Positions 34,841-44,434 of a stretch of DNA of 64,000 nt are shown here, in pieces (the stretch's first letter is position 1; the number at the start of each line of letters is the position of its first letter). Position numbers and translations under genes: made by a program. The DNA lies in contig JAEWUC010000002.1 of NCBI GenBank assembly GCA_023397505.1, positions 372,001 to 436,000 on the forward strand. Direction: 5' to 3'. The stretch is from Bacteroidota bacterium (GTDB lineage: Bacteria > Bacteroidota > Ignavibacteria > Ignavibacteriales > Melioribacteraceae). Below the pieces are notes generated by a model. It did not search any database. It was given only the letters and a program-made list of their open reading frames with translations, and was not told where the DNA came from.

Positions 34841-35720
34841 CGAAAAAGTCCTTAATTGTTTGTGTATGTAGTGGAGATGAACCGCAGCATGAACCAATAA
34901 AAACCGGCTTATAATTAAGGTACTGTCTAATTATCTCAGTATATTTGGTAGGATCGATTCCGCAATGAATATAATTATCGGAAACATTTCCCGCACCGCA
35001 GTTGAAATAAAATCCCCAGTTATATCCAATCTCATGTTTCTCAAAATATTTTCTAAAAATATCCGGTTTAATGCAATTAAAACCTATGGCTACGGGACTA
35101 AATTCTTTCGCAAAATCGACAGCTTCAGAAAGAGGTTCACCGCTTAATAATTTCAAATCATCATTAAAATAAAAATTCATAACGAAAGGGAGTGAATTGT
35201 ACGAGCAAAATTTTGAAATAATTTCTATTTCATCCCAATGACTTTGAGTTTCATGCCATAAAACATCAACTCCGTTTTCCCATAATAGCTCGATATGTTT
35301 CTTGTGATTATAATCCAATTCATACTTCGAGATAGTTCTTTCTTTATGATAACAATCTTCGGCGGGAGCATTTGAGCCGGCGATAATTATTTCTTTATCC
35401 TCACGTGCTTCAATTGCTATTTGAACACTTCTAAAAACAAATTTACTTTGATCGAAAGAATAGTTTGATGCTTTTAAAGAAGCAGGATTTGTTCTGAATG
35501 TATTAGTTGTAATAATATCAGCACCGGCATCTATGTATTCTTTATGAATTTCTATTACTAGTTTAGGATTATCAATATTTAATTTTGAAAACCAGAGATG
35601 CTTATCACCGGGAATTCCTTTTTGTTGAAGAAGACTTCCCATCGCGCCGTCAAGAATTAGCGGGCGTTTTAGTCCTTTGTATTTTTCCAACAAAGCTAAT
35701 CTATTACTTTTACTTTGCAC
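34827..35720 (-). CDS. Homocysteine S-methyltransferase family protein
   Basis: This 297-residue protein is a single-domain zinc methyltransferase of the MetH N-domain/MmuM family, which transfers a methyl group to homocysteine. It has LILDGAMGSLLQQKG near residue 20, TNTFRTNPASL near 73, the first zinc ligand in GFNCIKP near 200 and the pair in GSCCGSSPLHTQ near 276. There is no cobalamin domain, so the donor could be S-methylmethionine, betaine or SAM, or it may work with separate B12 proteins. It begins with GTG and overlaps the upstream glycosyltransferase by 11 bases. Confidence 0.88.
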   Translation of the reverse strand: MQSKSNRLALLEKYKGLKRPLILDGAMGSLLQQKGIPGDKHLWFSKLNIDNPKLVIEIHKEYIDAGADIITTNTFRTNPASLKASNYSFDQSKFVFRSVQIAIEAREDKEIIIAGSNAPAEDCYHKERTISKYELDYNHKKHIELLWENGVDVLWHETQSHWDEIEIISKFCSYNSLPFVMNFYFNDDLKLLSGEPLSEAVDFAKEFSPVAIGFNCIKPDIFRKYFEKHEIGYNWGFYFNCGAGNVSDNYIHCGIDPTKYTEIIRQYLNYKPVFIGSCCGSSPLHTQTIKDFFDEIY

Positions 35721-36864
35721 TTTTTCTTTTATCGAAATAGTCTATCGTTTCTTTTATAATTCTTTCGAGATCAATCATTTGAATACATTCGAGATTGTGA
35801 GGACAAACTTTTTTCCAGCACGGAGCGCAGAATAATCCTTCGGGGAATAGTTTAACGCCTCGGTCGAATAGATCAATCTCAGTCCAGCAGCTTAAACCGA
35901 ACCATGCAATTACATATTTTTTTAATGCTATTGCGAGATGCATTCCAAATGAATCGCCGGTTATAATTAATTGCGGAATACTTTCGTAACATGCGCCTTT
36001 GCGAACGCCGTCTTTTGTTGGAGTGTTAATAACTTTGCCTGGAAAATTGTCGGCAATAATTTTGTTTCTTTCTTCATCTTCCGGTCCGCCGAGCAATAAT
36101 ATTTTAAAGCGGTTATATGATAAAAACTTATCAATTAATGCAACGTGCTGTTCGATTGTCATTTTTTTATTTGGGAAGAGGAGAGAGCAGCCTGTATTGA
36201 AACCAATTACTTCATCGTTGTTGTTAATTTCAATTTGCTTTTTATAATCATCGATAAAAATCAATTCATCACGCGTAAAATGAAAAACGTAATCATCTCG
36301 CTTGTAATCGAGATTAAAAGTTTCGGCAAGATAATCTTCGCCTGTGCGTTGATTGATTTTAAATTTTAGATTATCATCCATTCCCAAACGATAATTGTAT
36401 TCTGCGCCTTTGTTTAGCGGTATAATCTGCCCGTTAGTGTTTATACCAAATCCAAGTTTTTCTTTTGCTTTTAACTGCATTGTTAATGCGCCGGAGCGTG
36501 TTGATTTATCAACATTCATTATTAAATCAAATTCCATTTCGTTAAGAACAAGAATGCTTTCAAAATCAAACTGCAAAACCTTATCGATGAATGGATTGTT
36601 GTGCAAGAGTCCCACGGCATTCTTTAATGTAATCCAATAAATTGTTGAAACCGGGTACTTCCTTTTAATTTCAGGAAGCCGCGCGGTTGTCATCAAAACA
36701 TCTCCCATAGCATCGAGATTGACAATCAAGATTTTTGTGCCGAACGGTTTATTATCTTTGCAGCCGTCGGTTAAACAATCATGACCGGGAAAGCATGGTT
36801 TGTAACCGTTAAAATTTTTGCAGCCCGGTATTTTTATATCAGTCGTGTTTTGTTGAGTATTCAT
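35710..36864 (-). CDS. Glycosyltransferase family 9 protein with Cys-rich ends
   Basis: This 384-residue GT9 (heptosyltransferase-like) protein has the N-domain LIVNLDAMGDVLMTTARLPEIK and the C-domain VIGFNTGCSLLFPNKK. Its acceptor-site region is ITGDSFGMHLAIALKKYVIAWFG. A Cys-rich segment near the N terminus (GCKNFNGYKPCFPGHDCLTDGC) and the C-terminal CAPCWKKVCPHNLECIQMI are notable; such Cys motifs may bind a metal or Fe-S cluster. The likely role is to add sugars to lipopolysaccharide core or another glycan. It forms a run with two more GT9 genes. Confidence 0.85.
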   Translation of the reverse strand: MNTQQNTTDIKIPGCKNFNGYKPCFPGHDCLTDGCKDNKPFGTKILIVNLDAMGDVLMTTARLPEIKRKYPVSTIYWITLKNAVGLLHNNPFIDKVLQFDFESILVLNEMEFDLIMNVDKSTRSGALTMQLKAKEKLGFGINTNGQIIPLNKGAEYNYRLGMDDNLKFKINQRTGEDYLAETFNLDYKRDDYVFHFTRDELIFIDDYKKQIEINNNDEVIGFNTGCSLLFPNKKMTIEQHVALIDKFLSYNRFKILLLGGPEDEERNKIIADNFPGKVINTPTKDGVRKGACYESIPQLIITGDSFGMHLAIALKKYVIAWFGLSCWTEIDLFDRGVKLFPEGLFCAPCWKKVCPHNLECIQMIDLERIIKETIDYFDKRKSAK

Positions 36865-37918
36865 AATAATATTTCTCAAAGAATGGCAAAAATTTTTCTT
36901 TTACGGTTTCAAATTTAACATTTTTTAGAGTCGGTTCTTCGGTAATTACGCAATCGAAAGGGGATTTATAAGGCGACCAAATCATGTCTTTTGTATTGTA
37001 TTTTACATACAAGCCAAATATTGGTTTTTTGTACGCCGAGCCGATGTGAATTATTGAAGTATCCGGTGTGAAGAGTAAATTCACTTTAGCGATCATGGCT
37101 GAAAATATATTGAAAGAAGAATTATAGAAAACAGGGTACGAAATTCCGGCAATAGCAGTCGCATAATTAATATCTTTCTCAATACACATAAATAAAATAT
37201 TAACATCGTAGTTATTTAGTTCGTTAATAAGTCTTTTATAATTACCAACTCCCCAGAACCGTGCTTCACTTCCGGCTGAAATATTTATTCCAATCAAAAA
37301 TCTTTCATGACTAAAATGTTGGGTTATGAATTCTTCGATACTCTTTTCAGCCTCAGTTCCTGCATTGAATACTATGTTTGTGTTTTCATTTCGTGTAGTT
37401 ATCCCGAATAATTTTGTAAAATTATTTACCCTATCAACTATATGATTTTCTGCCGGATTTAGCTTCTCAATAGTATGAGTATATAATTTCTCAGTTCCTT
37501 TCTTCAAACCAAATTTATAAGCACATTTCGAAAACGCGACTACATAACTTACAGTACTCGAAATATCAACATGGAGATCGACAACAACATCAAATGTTTT
37601 AGAGTTGAGAAGTCTGATCAAAGATAAGATTCCGTTTCTCTTCTTGTCGTAAACTATTACTTCATCGCAGATTTCTTTATTGTTGAATATAAAATAATTG
37701 CTTTTAGATGCGAGTACGTAAATTTTATGATCTTTATTCTGCTTAATATTTTTTAATAGGGGAGTACTCACAAGAGCATCACCGATTCGGTTAAGTCGCA
37801 TAAATAGTATCTTTGACTGAGCCGGCATTTGATCAATGGGTAACGTTTTCGGCTTTTTAGAAAAAGCTAAAAGTAAGTATAGAAAAAATCTGCGGATTGC
37901 AATTTCTAATTTTTTCAC
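36839..37918 (-). CDS. Glycosyltransferase family 9 protein
   Basis: This 359-residue GT9 protein starts from GTG 37918, overlapping the previous gene by 4 bases. The N-domain has ILFMRLNRIGDALVSTPLLKNI and the C-domain has IGINISAGSEARFWGVGNYKRLI. The site LFTPDTSIIHIGSAYKKPIFGLY matches the heptosyltransferase acceptor region. A basic leader with a hydrophobic patch (RRFFLYLLLAF) could bind the membrane. It lacks the C-terminal Cys motif of the two neighbouring paralogs. Confidence 0.87.
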   Translation of the reverse strand: MKKLEIAIRRFFLYLLLAFSKKPKTLPIDQMPAQSKILFMRLNRIGDALVSTPLLKNIKQNKDHKIYVLASKSNYFIFNNKEICDEVIVYDKKRNGILSLIRLLNSKTFDVVVDLHVDISSTVSYVVAFSKCAYKFGLKKGTEKLYTHTIEKLNPAENHIVDRVNNFTKLFGITTRNENTNIVFNAGTEAEKSIEEFITQHFSHERFLIGINISAGSEARFWGVGNYKRLINELNNYDVNILFMCIEKDINYATAIAGISYPVFYNSSFNIFSAMIAKVNLLFTPDTSIIHIGSAYKKPIFGLYVKYNTKDMIWSPYKSPFDCVITEEPTLKNVKFETVKEKFLPFFEKYYYEYSTKHD

Positions 37919-38943
37919 TGTACTAGTAAATTATTTTTACGAATCAGCAAGTCAATTTTATTCATTATCTTTTCAAGCGGCAAATCTCTAAAACATTCAT
38001 GATTGCGAGGGCACTCAAGTAAATTACAAATTATGCAATTCAGAGCTTCAAGGTTAATCCACTCGTGTTTATCTCCAAACGGTCCCTGTAATTTGGGATC
38101 AGTTGGTCCGTGTAAGCTTAAAACCGGTGTACCGACAGCAGTAGAAATGTGCATTGGCCCACTGTCGTTTGCAATTAGTAAATCACAATTTTTTATAAAA
38201 GCAGCCATTTCGGTAATTGTTGTAGGAGGAGCAATAAATGAATTAGGCACGAGGTTGTGAATTTTCTCCGCATCATCTTTATCCGAACTTCCCCAAAGTA
38301 TTAAAATCTTTGCACTGTATTTATTCACTATTTCATTTCCAATTTCGGCAAATTTTTCAGGGTCGCATTTCTTTGATGGCCAGCCACCCGAAGGTGAAAT
38401 TCCGACAATGAAAGAATTTGATAAACTGTTGTTTGTTAAATTCTTCTTTGCAAACGATTTAGCCGCACCATCAATTTTAAAATAAAGATTCTGTTTGTCA
38501 TGAGTAAGAGAGAGTTTTTCCAAGGTAATCAAATGCAAAAGGGCAGAATGGTACTTACTTCTTTCTTCCGGTCCGAAATAATTATATGCATATTTTCTGC
38601 CTTTATAAGGGAAGCCGACTCTGAATTTTGCTCCGCTCAAAAAAGTGATTAAAGCAGTACTTGGATTAGTGAAAAAATCCAAGATAAGATCATATTTATT
38701 ACTTCTTATTTTCAATATCAGTTTTACTCTTTCAAAAGTGCTATTCCGTGGAAAAGTAATCACACTGTGGATATAAGATAGTCCTTCCAAGCCGGGTTTT
38801 GAAGGGGGATCGGTTAAATAATCTATTTGAGCGTCGGGGAAATCCGCTTTTAAATTATCTAAAATAATTGTAGAAAGAACAACATCACCAATACCGCGGA
38901 GTTTTATAACGAGTATTTTTTTTACAGATTTTTTATCAATCAC
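37915..38943 (-). CDS. Glycosyltransferase family 9 protein with C-terminal Cys motif
   Basis: This 342-residue GT9 protein begins at GTG 38943. Its N-domain is ILVIKLRGIGDVVLSTIILDNL and its C-domain is VGISPSGGWPSKKCDPEKFAEIG. The acceptor region is LLIANDSGPMHISTAVGTPVLSLHG, and CIICNLLECPRNHECF forms a Cys-rich end like the gene at 35710. It is the first gene of the glycosyltransferase run, preceded by a 104-base gap divergent from an SDR gene. A role in surface polysaccharide or LPS core synthesis is inferred from the family. Confidence 0.88.
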   Translation of the reverse strand: MIDKKSVKKILVIKLRGIGDVVLSTIILDNLKADFPDAQIDYLTDPPSKPGLEGLSYIHSVITFPRNSTFERVKLILKIRSNKYDLILDFFTNPSTALITFLSGAKFRVGFPYKGRKYAYNYFGPEERSKYHSALLHLITLEKLSLTHDKQNLYFKIDGAAKSFAKKNLTNNSLSNSFIVGISPSGGWPSKKCDPEKFAEIGNEIVNKYSAKILILWGSSDKDDAEKIHNLVPNSFIAPPTTITEMAAFIKNCDLLIANDSGPMHISTAVGTPVLSLHGPTDPKLQGPFGDKHEWINLEALNCIICNLLECPRNHECFRDLPLEKIMNKIDLLIRKNNLLVQ

Positions 38944-39047
38944 AATAAATTCTACTTTGTAAATAATTTTTTGTTTAGATTTCTTTCGAACGATTTACAA
39001 AACTAAATTACAAAAATTAAAGGCATCATCAAACGGGCGAGGGTGTA

Positions 39048-39872
39048 ATGAAATTAAAAGGTAAAACCGCAGTTGTAACGGGCGGCGCTATGGGAATTGG
39101 CCTTGAGACTTGTAAAATTCTTATCAAGGAAGGAGCGATTGTTACTATTTGGGATATCAATGAAACCGAAATGAGTAATGCTAAGAAGACTCTCGAAAGT
39201 ATAGGCGGAAAAATTTTTACTCATCTTTGCGATGTAACCAACTATGAAAGAATAGCTGAGTTGACGAAAATTGCTATCAATGAAATGGGTTCGATAGACA
39301 TACTAATTAATAATGCCGGTTACGTTAAAGCCGGAGAGTTTTTATCAAACCCTGTTAAAACTTGGGAGAGAACTGTAGATGTAAACTTCAACGCTATAAT
39401 TAACACAACACATGCAATTCTTCCGTACATGCATGAAAAAAATCACGGGCATGTTGTTAATATTTCCTCCGCGGCAGGATTGCTCGGTGTGCCGGATTTA
39501 TCTGTTTACGCTGCTACTAAGTGGGCGGTTTGGGGATTTACAGAATCCATGCGCCACGAGGCTTGGAACAAAGGAAAACACGATGTAAAATTTTCATCGA
39601 TTCATCCTATGTTTATTGCAACGGGAATGTTCGAAGGCGCTAAACTTGGTTTGCTCGGCAGATTGATTACTCCAAATGTTAAAAGTCATGATGTAATTGC
39701 GAGAGCAATTGTTTCTGACGCAATCATAAAAGGAAAATATGCTGTAAGAAGACCAAAGACTTTAAGATTAGCAATTATTTTGCGCGGAATATTGCCTGAT
39801 TATCTGTTTCAAAAAATGGCACAGTTACTCGGAGTGAATAAAAGTATGAAAACTTTTAGGGGAAGGAATTAA
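39048..39872 (+). CDS. Short-chain dehydrogenase/reductase
   Basis: This 274-residue SDR has TGGAMGIGLETCK near residue 11, WDINETEM (Asp after the second strand, favouring NAD(H)), NNAGYVKAGEF near 88 and the catalytic Ser, Tyr and Lys in NISSAAGLLG and YAATKWA. The C-terminal helix (RGILPDYLFQKMAQLLGV) is hydrophobic and may touch the membrane, as in long-chain fatty-acyl or steroid SDRs. The substrate is unknown. It has a good ribosome site, GGGCGAGGG, and overlaps the end of the convergent rqcH by 4 bases. Confidence 0.85.
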   Translation: MKLKGKTAVVTGGAMGIGLETCKILIKEGAIVTIWDINETEMSNAKKTLESIGGKIFTHLCDVTNYERIAELTKIAINEMGSIDILINNAGYVKAGEFLSNPVKTWERTVDVNFNAIINTTHAILPYMHEKNHGHVVNISSAAGLLGVPDLSVYAATKWAVWGFTESMRHEAWNKGKHDVKFSSIHPMFIATGMFEGAKLGLLGRLITPNVKSHDVIARAIVSDAIIKGKYAVRRPKTLRLAIILRGILPDYLFQKMAQLLGVNKSMKTFRGRN

Positions 39873-41473
39873 TCTTCCCCAATCATTTCGCAGCCGTCGG
39901 GAATTTCAGGCGGAACAAGTATAACACTTTCTTTAAGAAGAATTACCTGCCCGGGATCCAAATCTTTTTTCTTCACGACAAACTTTTTGAAAGTATAACT
40001 CACAGGCGCAATTTTGGAAGTTTTAGACTTGCTGTAAAATGCGGCAACCGAAGCTGCTTTTTTAATGATATTTTTCGGTACTGCTTCTTTTGTATTATCA
40101 ATTCTTAAAACGGCATGTGAACCGGAAACTGAGCGTGCATGAAACCAGAAATCATTTTGTTTTGCAAATTTTGTAGTTAGCAAATCGTTGTTCTTGCTGT
40201 CTTTGCCAACATAAAGATGATATTTACCGTCAATTACAAAGTGGCGGAAATTAAAAAGCCGCTCTTTATCGTTATCGTGTTTTTGTGTATCCATTTTTAT
40301 TTTTAATTCTTTTTTAATTGCTAAAAGCTGTTCGTAAGATAAAACTTCTGATATACGTTTTTGAACAGAGATTAATCTAAGATAATCTCTTTCAGCTATT
40401 TCAAAAAGTTCTTTTGATTTTTGAAAATTTATTTTTTCCGCCCTTGCTTTATCAAAAAGAGTATCAATATTCTTTTGAGGTGAAAGTTTTTCATCTAGTT
40501 TGATTTTAATTATACCGGAATTTGAATCTTCGACTTTAATTTCTTTCATCCCTTTCTTGATATTGTAAATATTGGCTAACAATAGCTTTGCTGTTTCAGT
40601 GTATTCTACATCTTTGCTGCCTGAATCAATACGTGATTTAATATTGTTAAGCTTGTTAGCCGACTTTTCAATCTCTTTCTCTAAATACTTTTCAAGTTCA
40701 GTTTTTAAAAGTTTGTCTTTACCAACCGAATAATAAAGTGTAAAATATTTATTTAAAGCTGAGAAATAATCACCAAAAACATTTTGTGAATCGGAATCCC
40801 TAAAAGTAACCGGGATAAATCGTGGCTTCGGCATAATGTCATTCAGAACAACAGAAATATCTTCGTAGTAGATTTCTTCAATAACTTTTATCATGTTGTT
40901 TTGCCAATTGCCTGTACGACTTTCTGTTTCTCTAATCGAATCCTTATCAACAAACTTATAAGCATTTAGAATTTCTTCTTTTGATTTATTTTGAAGAACT
41001 TGAATGATCGGGTCGGGATTACTTATATATTCCGATGCTCGAATATCATTTATTATTTGTTCGATATTCTTGTCTTCAATTTTCTTGAAATATTGTAATT
41101 TGGAATTGTTGCCGACTAAATAAAGATTTGTCGCCGCTCCTTTAACAACAAAATACAACTCCGAATTTTCTAAGGTGATTCTTATAATTCTATCACCGAG
41201 AGCTATTTGTATATTTTGAATTGAGTCTGGTAAAGAATCATTGAAGAAATTTTTAACATTCTTTTTAGCTTTATGATGATCTTCTTTAACAGTAATAAAA
41301 GGCATTTGCGGATTTGTAGAAATGATTATATGAAAGTTCTGATTCTCTACAGATGAAAGTCTTAAAAATATTTTATCTCTTTCTTGGGTGTAAATTTCAG
41401 CAATTCTTTTACCGTTTACTAATTTCGATAAATCTTTTACACATCGTAATAAATAGAAATAATTTTTAAACAT
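39869..41473 (-). CDS. rqcH: RqcH/NFACT ribosome quality-control protein
   Basis: This 534-residue protein is an NFACT protein, the bacterial Rqc2/RqcH that adds alanine tails to peptides stalled on 50S subunits. It has an NFACT-N domain (LVNGKRIAEIYTQ near residue 18, the conserved Asp-Arg in LGDRIIRI near 92), two coiled-coil regions around 250-380 and the NFACT-R RNA-binding domain (HFVIDGKYHLYVGKDSKNND near 404, NDFWFHARSVSGSHAVLR near 435). The usual opening is slightly shortened. It is followed in the same direction 10 bases after the GlmU-like gene. Confidence 0.9.
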   Translation of the reverse strand: MFKNYFYLLRCVKDLSKLVNGKRIAEIYTQERDKIFLRLSSVENQNFHIIISTNPQMPFITVKEDHHKAKKNVKNFFNDSLPDSIQNIQIALGDRIIRITLENSELYFVVKGAATNLYLVGNNSKLQYFKKIEDKNIEQIINDIRASEYISNPDPIIQVLQNKSKEEILNAYKFVDKDSIRETESRTGNWQNNMIKVIEEIYYEDISVVLNDIMPKPRFIPVTFRDSDSQNVFGDYFSALNKYFTLYYSVGKDKLLKTELEKYLEKEIEKSANKLNNIKSRIDSGSKDVEYTETAKLLLANIYNIKKGMKEIKVEDSNSGIIKIKLDEKLSPQKNIDTLFDKARAEKINFQKSKELFEIAERDYLRLISVQKRISEVLSYEQLLAIKKELKIKMDTQKHDNDKERLFNFRHFVIDGKYHLYVGKDSKNNDLLTTKFAKQNDFWFHARSVSGSHAVLRIDNTKEAVPKNIIKKAASVAAFYSKSKTSKIAPVSYTFKKFVVKKKDLDPGQVILLKESVILVPPEIPDGCEMIGED

Positions 41474-41483
41474 GTCTTATCAT

Positions 41484-42737
41484 TTAATGCATGTTACGCG
41501 AAGTGCGTTCAGATTCGGTTAGCTCAAATACTTTTTCCAGAAGTTTTTCTTCAGTTTCAGTCAATTCAATATTCCTTCTCTTCATAACTATTTTTGCTAC
41601 TTCGAGTGATTTTGTAATATGATATGTTCTCAAAAAATCGGAACCTCCCCAGGCAAAAGATGGGATATACTTTGCCGGGAAACCAGCGCCGAAAATATTA
41701 CAAGATACGCCAACGACTGTACCCGTGTTGAACATTGTATTTATTGCCGTTTTTGAATGGTCGCCCATAATTAAACCGACAAACCGAGATCCGCTATCCA
41801 TGTGCTTGCCGTTTATGTAAACATCAACATTTGCGTAATTATTTTTTAGATCGCTGTTGTTTGTGCTTGCGCCTATGTTTACCCAACTGCCGAGATAAGC
41901 ATGACCTAAAAATCCCTCGTGCTGTTTGTTTGAATATGAATGAATAATTGATTCTTCAACTTCACCGCCGACTTTACAAACTTCGCCGATGCTTGTGTTG
42001 TGATAAATTGCTGCGTGCATTTTAATTGTACTGCCTTCACCTATAAATGCCGGTCCTTGTATAACGGCATGCGACATTATTCTAACATTTCTGCCTATAT
42101 AAATTGGACCGTTACTTGCATCCAAAACCGAAAACGGATCTAACTGAACGTCTTTTTCAATAAAAATATTTTTTTTATTTATCAGTTCAACCGATTTGAA
42201 TTTTTTAATGGTTGTCTTTTTCTTTTTGGTCAATAACACAAAATCATTTTCAATTTCTTTTCCGTTTCGGTTAACTAAATCCCATGGGTAGCTAATCAAC
42301 TTCTCGTCTGTTTCGATTTGTTGAATATCATTTACATTATCGAAAGATAAATAATCATCGGAAAGACCTTGAACCTTATCAATATTTTCTTTTGAAAGTC
42401 TTGCTGCTATTACAGAATCTCCATTTCTTACAATGAAATCGTCTCTTTGTTTTTGAAGAACCTTATAAAAAGCATCAGAAAAAACTATTCTGCCGTTTAT
42501 AAATAAAATAGAATCAGAAGTAGTAAAATCTCGGGAATATTGCGGATATCTTTCCTTTATAGCATCGGCTAAAAAACTCCGGCAATGAAGTATAAGTTTA
42601 GATTTCGGAAATCTTAATGATATCTTTTCCCTTAAAGTCAAAATTCCGCATCGTAAATCGTAAACCGGGCGTAAATAAACAAGAGGATGCAGATTGATTA
42701 CATTCGCATCCTCGAATAAACAAATAGTATTTTTCAT
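41484..42737 (-). CDS. GlmU-family sugar nucleotidyltransferase-like protein
   Basis: This 417-residue protein has a shortened N-terminal nucleotidyltransferase-like domain (residues 1-190; LHPLVYLRPVYDLRCGILTLREKI) and a left-handed beta-helix acyltransferase-like domain (200-370) with hexapeptide turns such as IYIGRNVRIMSHAVIQGPAF and IGEGSTIKMHAAIYHNT. The segment GDHSKTAINTMFNTGTVVG is typical of this GlmU-like group. It belongs to the 'putative sugar nucleotidyl transferase' family, not to true GlmU, whose N-terminal LAAGxGTRM loop is absent. The activity is unproven. Confidence 0.8.
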   Translation of the reverse strand: MKNTICLFEDANVINLHPLVYLRPVYDLRCGILTLREKISLRFPKSKLILHCRSFLADAIKERYPQYSRDFTTSDSILFINGRIVFSDAFYKVLQKQRDDFIVRNGDSVIAARLSKENIDKVQGLSDDYLSFDNVNDIQQIETDEKLISYPWDLVNRNGKEIENDFVLLTKKKKTTIKKFKSVELINKKNIFIEKDVQLDPFSVLDASNGPIYIGRNVRIMSHAVIQGPAFIGEGSTIKMHAAIYHNTSIGEVCKVGGEVEESIIHSYSNKQHEGFLGHAYLGSWVNIGASTNNSDLKNNYANVDVYINGKHMDSGSRFVGLIMGDHSKTAINTMFNTGTVVGVSCNIFGAGFPAKYIPSFAWGGSDFLRTYHITKSLEVAKIVMKRRNIELTETEEKLLEKVFELTESERTSRNMH

Positions 42738-42951
42738 AATAACATAAATGGTTTGTTCTTACGGGCAAATTAATTAAAAAAATCCACACTTCGCAAAATT
42801 GATTAAAAGATATTCTATGCAAAATGAAAACTAATTGAATACCCTTATGGCGGGTAACCAGATATTTGGTGTAACCTAATATGTCATAAGTAAACGCTAC
42901 AAATCTCATTTGATATTTTGTGAATAGATTCGAGTTTAATATATTACAGAT

Positions 42952-43680
42952 ATGAAAATGCCAAGTAAAAAAATATTTATAATACCATCAGTGTTCATCT
43001 TATCGATAGCAGTTATTCTGATTGTTTTAGATGTAATTGTTTTACCTTTATATGTTAATTCTGATGAATATACTGTTCCAAAAGTAGTCGGAATGAACAA
43101 GGATGAAGCCATTAAGCTATTGAAAGATATGAGTTTAAGCCCAATTGTAACTACATCGCGATTTGATGAAAAATTCGGAAAAGATGAAGTTATATTCCAA
43201 AAGCCTTTACCAAATGCAAAAGTGAAAGAGGGTAGAAGGATTTATCTTACAATTAGCGGCGGCGAGCAGATGGTTACGATTCCGAATCTTATTAATAAAA
43301 CTATTCGCGATGCTCAAATTACACTTGAAAGAATTGGTCTATTAACTGGTAAAATAGACAGTATTGAATCAGAATTCCCGGTTGGTATTGTTTGCGATCA
43401 AGAGTTTTTAGAAGGAAGAGAAATACCAAAAGGAAGTACTGTTGGTATTTCTATTAGTTTAGGTCCCCAAATTGGAATGATACGTGTCCCTGGAATTCTT
43501 GGTAAAACATTAAATGAAGCAGAAAAAATATTAAAAACGAATTCTTTAAGCATTGGTTTAAGAACTTATATAACATCTTCAACAATGCTTCCGAATACAG
43601 TTGTGGATCAACAACCCAGCGAAGGCAGTTTAGTTCCGGTAAACGATAGTATTAATGTTGTATTAACTCAATCCAATTAA
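42952..43680 (+). CDS. Membrane-anchored protein with three PASTA domains
   Basis: This 242-residue protein has one N-terminal membrane segment (residues 8-30) and three PASTA repeats. They start near YTVPKVVGMNKDEAIKLL, VTIPNLINKTIRDAQITL and IRVPGILGKTLNEAEKIL, each followed by the typical VxxQxPxxGxxV ending. PASTA domains bind peptidoglycan fragments and usually sit on PrkC/PknB-type kinases or PBPs, but here there is no kinase or transpeptidase part. The gene is directly before rpe with one base between. Confidence 0.92.
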   Translation: MKMPSKKIFIIPSVFILSIAVILIVLDVIVLPLYVNSDEYTVPKVVGMNKDEAIKLLKDMSLSPIVTTSRFDEKFGKDEVIFQKPLPNAKVKEGRRIYLTISGGEQMVTIPNLINKTIRDAQITLERIGLLTGKIDSIESEFPVGIVCDQEFLEGREIPKGSTVGISISLGPQIGMIRVPGILGKTLNEAEKILKTNSLSIGLRTYITSSTMLPNTVVDQQPSEGSLVPVNDSINVVLTQSN

Positions 43681-43681
43681 G

Positions 43682-44347
43682 ATGAAAGAAACTAAAATTT
43701 TAGCACCATCGATATTAAATGCAGACTTTACAAATCTTGCTCAGCAAATTCGTTTTGTAGAAACGGGTGGAGCTGATTGGATACACTGCGATATAATGGA
43801 CGGGCAGTTTGTTCCGAATCTTACTTTTGGACCAATGGTAGTTGCATCGATAAGAAAAGCAACTAAACTACCGCTTGATGTTCATCTTATGATAAAGAAA
43901 CCCGATAATCTAATTAATGAATTTGTAAGTGCCGGGGCTGATTATATTACTGTACACCAGGAAGATAATATCCATCTGAATAGAACATTAATAACAATAA
44001 AAGAACTTGGCGCAAAAGCCGGTGTAGCATTAAATCCTTCAACTCCGGTTGAAACCTTGAAAGAAGTCTTTGAGTTGGTTGATATGATTTTGATTATGTC
44101 GGTTAATCCCGGATTCGGCGGACAAAAGTTTATAGAGAATTCTGTAAATAAGATTAAAGAATTATCTTCAATCCGTGAAAAGATGGGATATAAATTTTTG
44201 ATTGAAGTTGACGGTGGAATAAATAAAGATAATTTAAAAAGTGCCTCCGATGCAGGCTGTAACGTTTTTGTAATCGGCAATTCAATTTATGGAAGCGATA
44301 ATATTACAGCTGCTACTGTTGAGTTGAGAAATATTCTTACAAAATAA
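43682..44347 (+). CDS. rpe: Ribulose-phosphate 3-epimerase
   Basis: This 221-residue TIM-barrel enzyme interconverts ribulose 5-phosphate and xylulose 5-phosphate. The metal and catalytic motifs are APSILNADFTNLA near residue 8, HCDIMDGQFVPNLTFGP near 34, LDVHLMIKKPDN near 65, MSVNPGFGGQKF near 140 and EVDGGINKDN near 177. It is coupled to the PASTA protein gene. Confidence 0.96.
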   Translation: MKETKILAPSILNADFTNLAQQIRFVETGGADWIHCDIMDGQFVPNLTFGPMVVASIRKATKLPLDVHLMIKKPDNLINEFVSAGADYITVHQEDNIHLNRTLITIKELGAKAGVALNPSTPVETLKEVFELVDMILIMSVNPGFGGQKFIENSVNKIKELSSIREKMGYKFLIEVDGGINKDNLKSASDAGCNVFVIGNSIYGSDNITAATVELRNILTK

Positions 44348-44434
44348 TTTCGTTGAAAATATATTTTTAAATCTCTTCATCGAAGTGTCGTTTTTATTAT
44401 TATTTAGTTAGCACCAAATTCTGTAGAGGCTCAT

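Noticed and set aside
41484..42737. True GlmU
   Set aside because: The N-terminal LAAGxGTRM loop and the usual catalytic residues are missing; only the beta helix and the NTP-transferase-like shape are kept.
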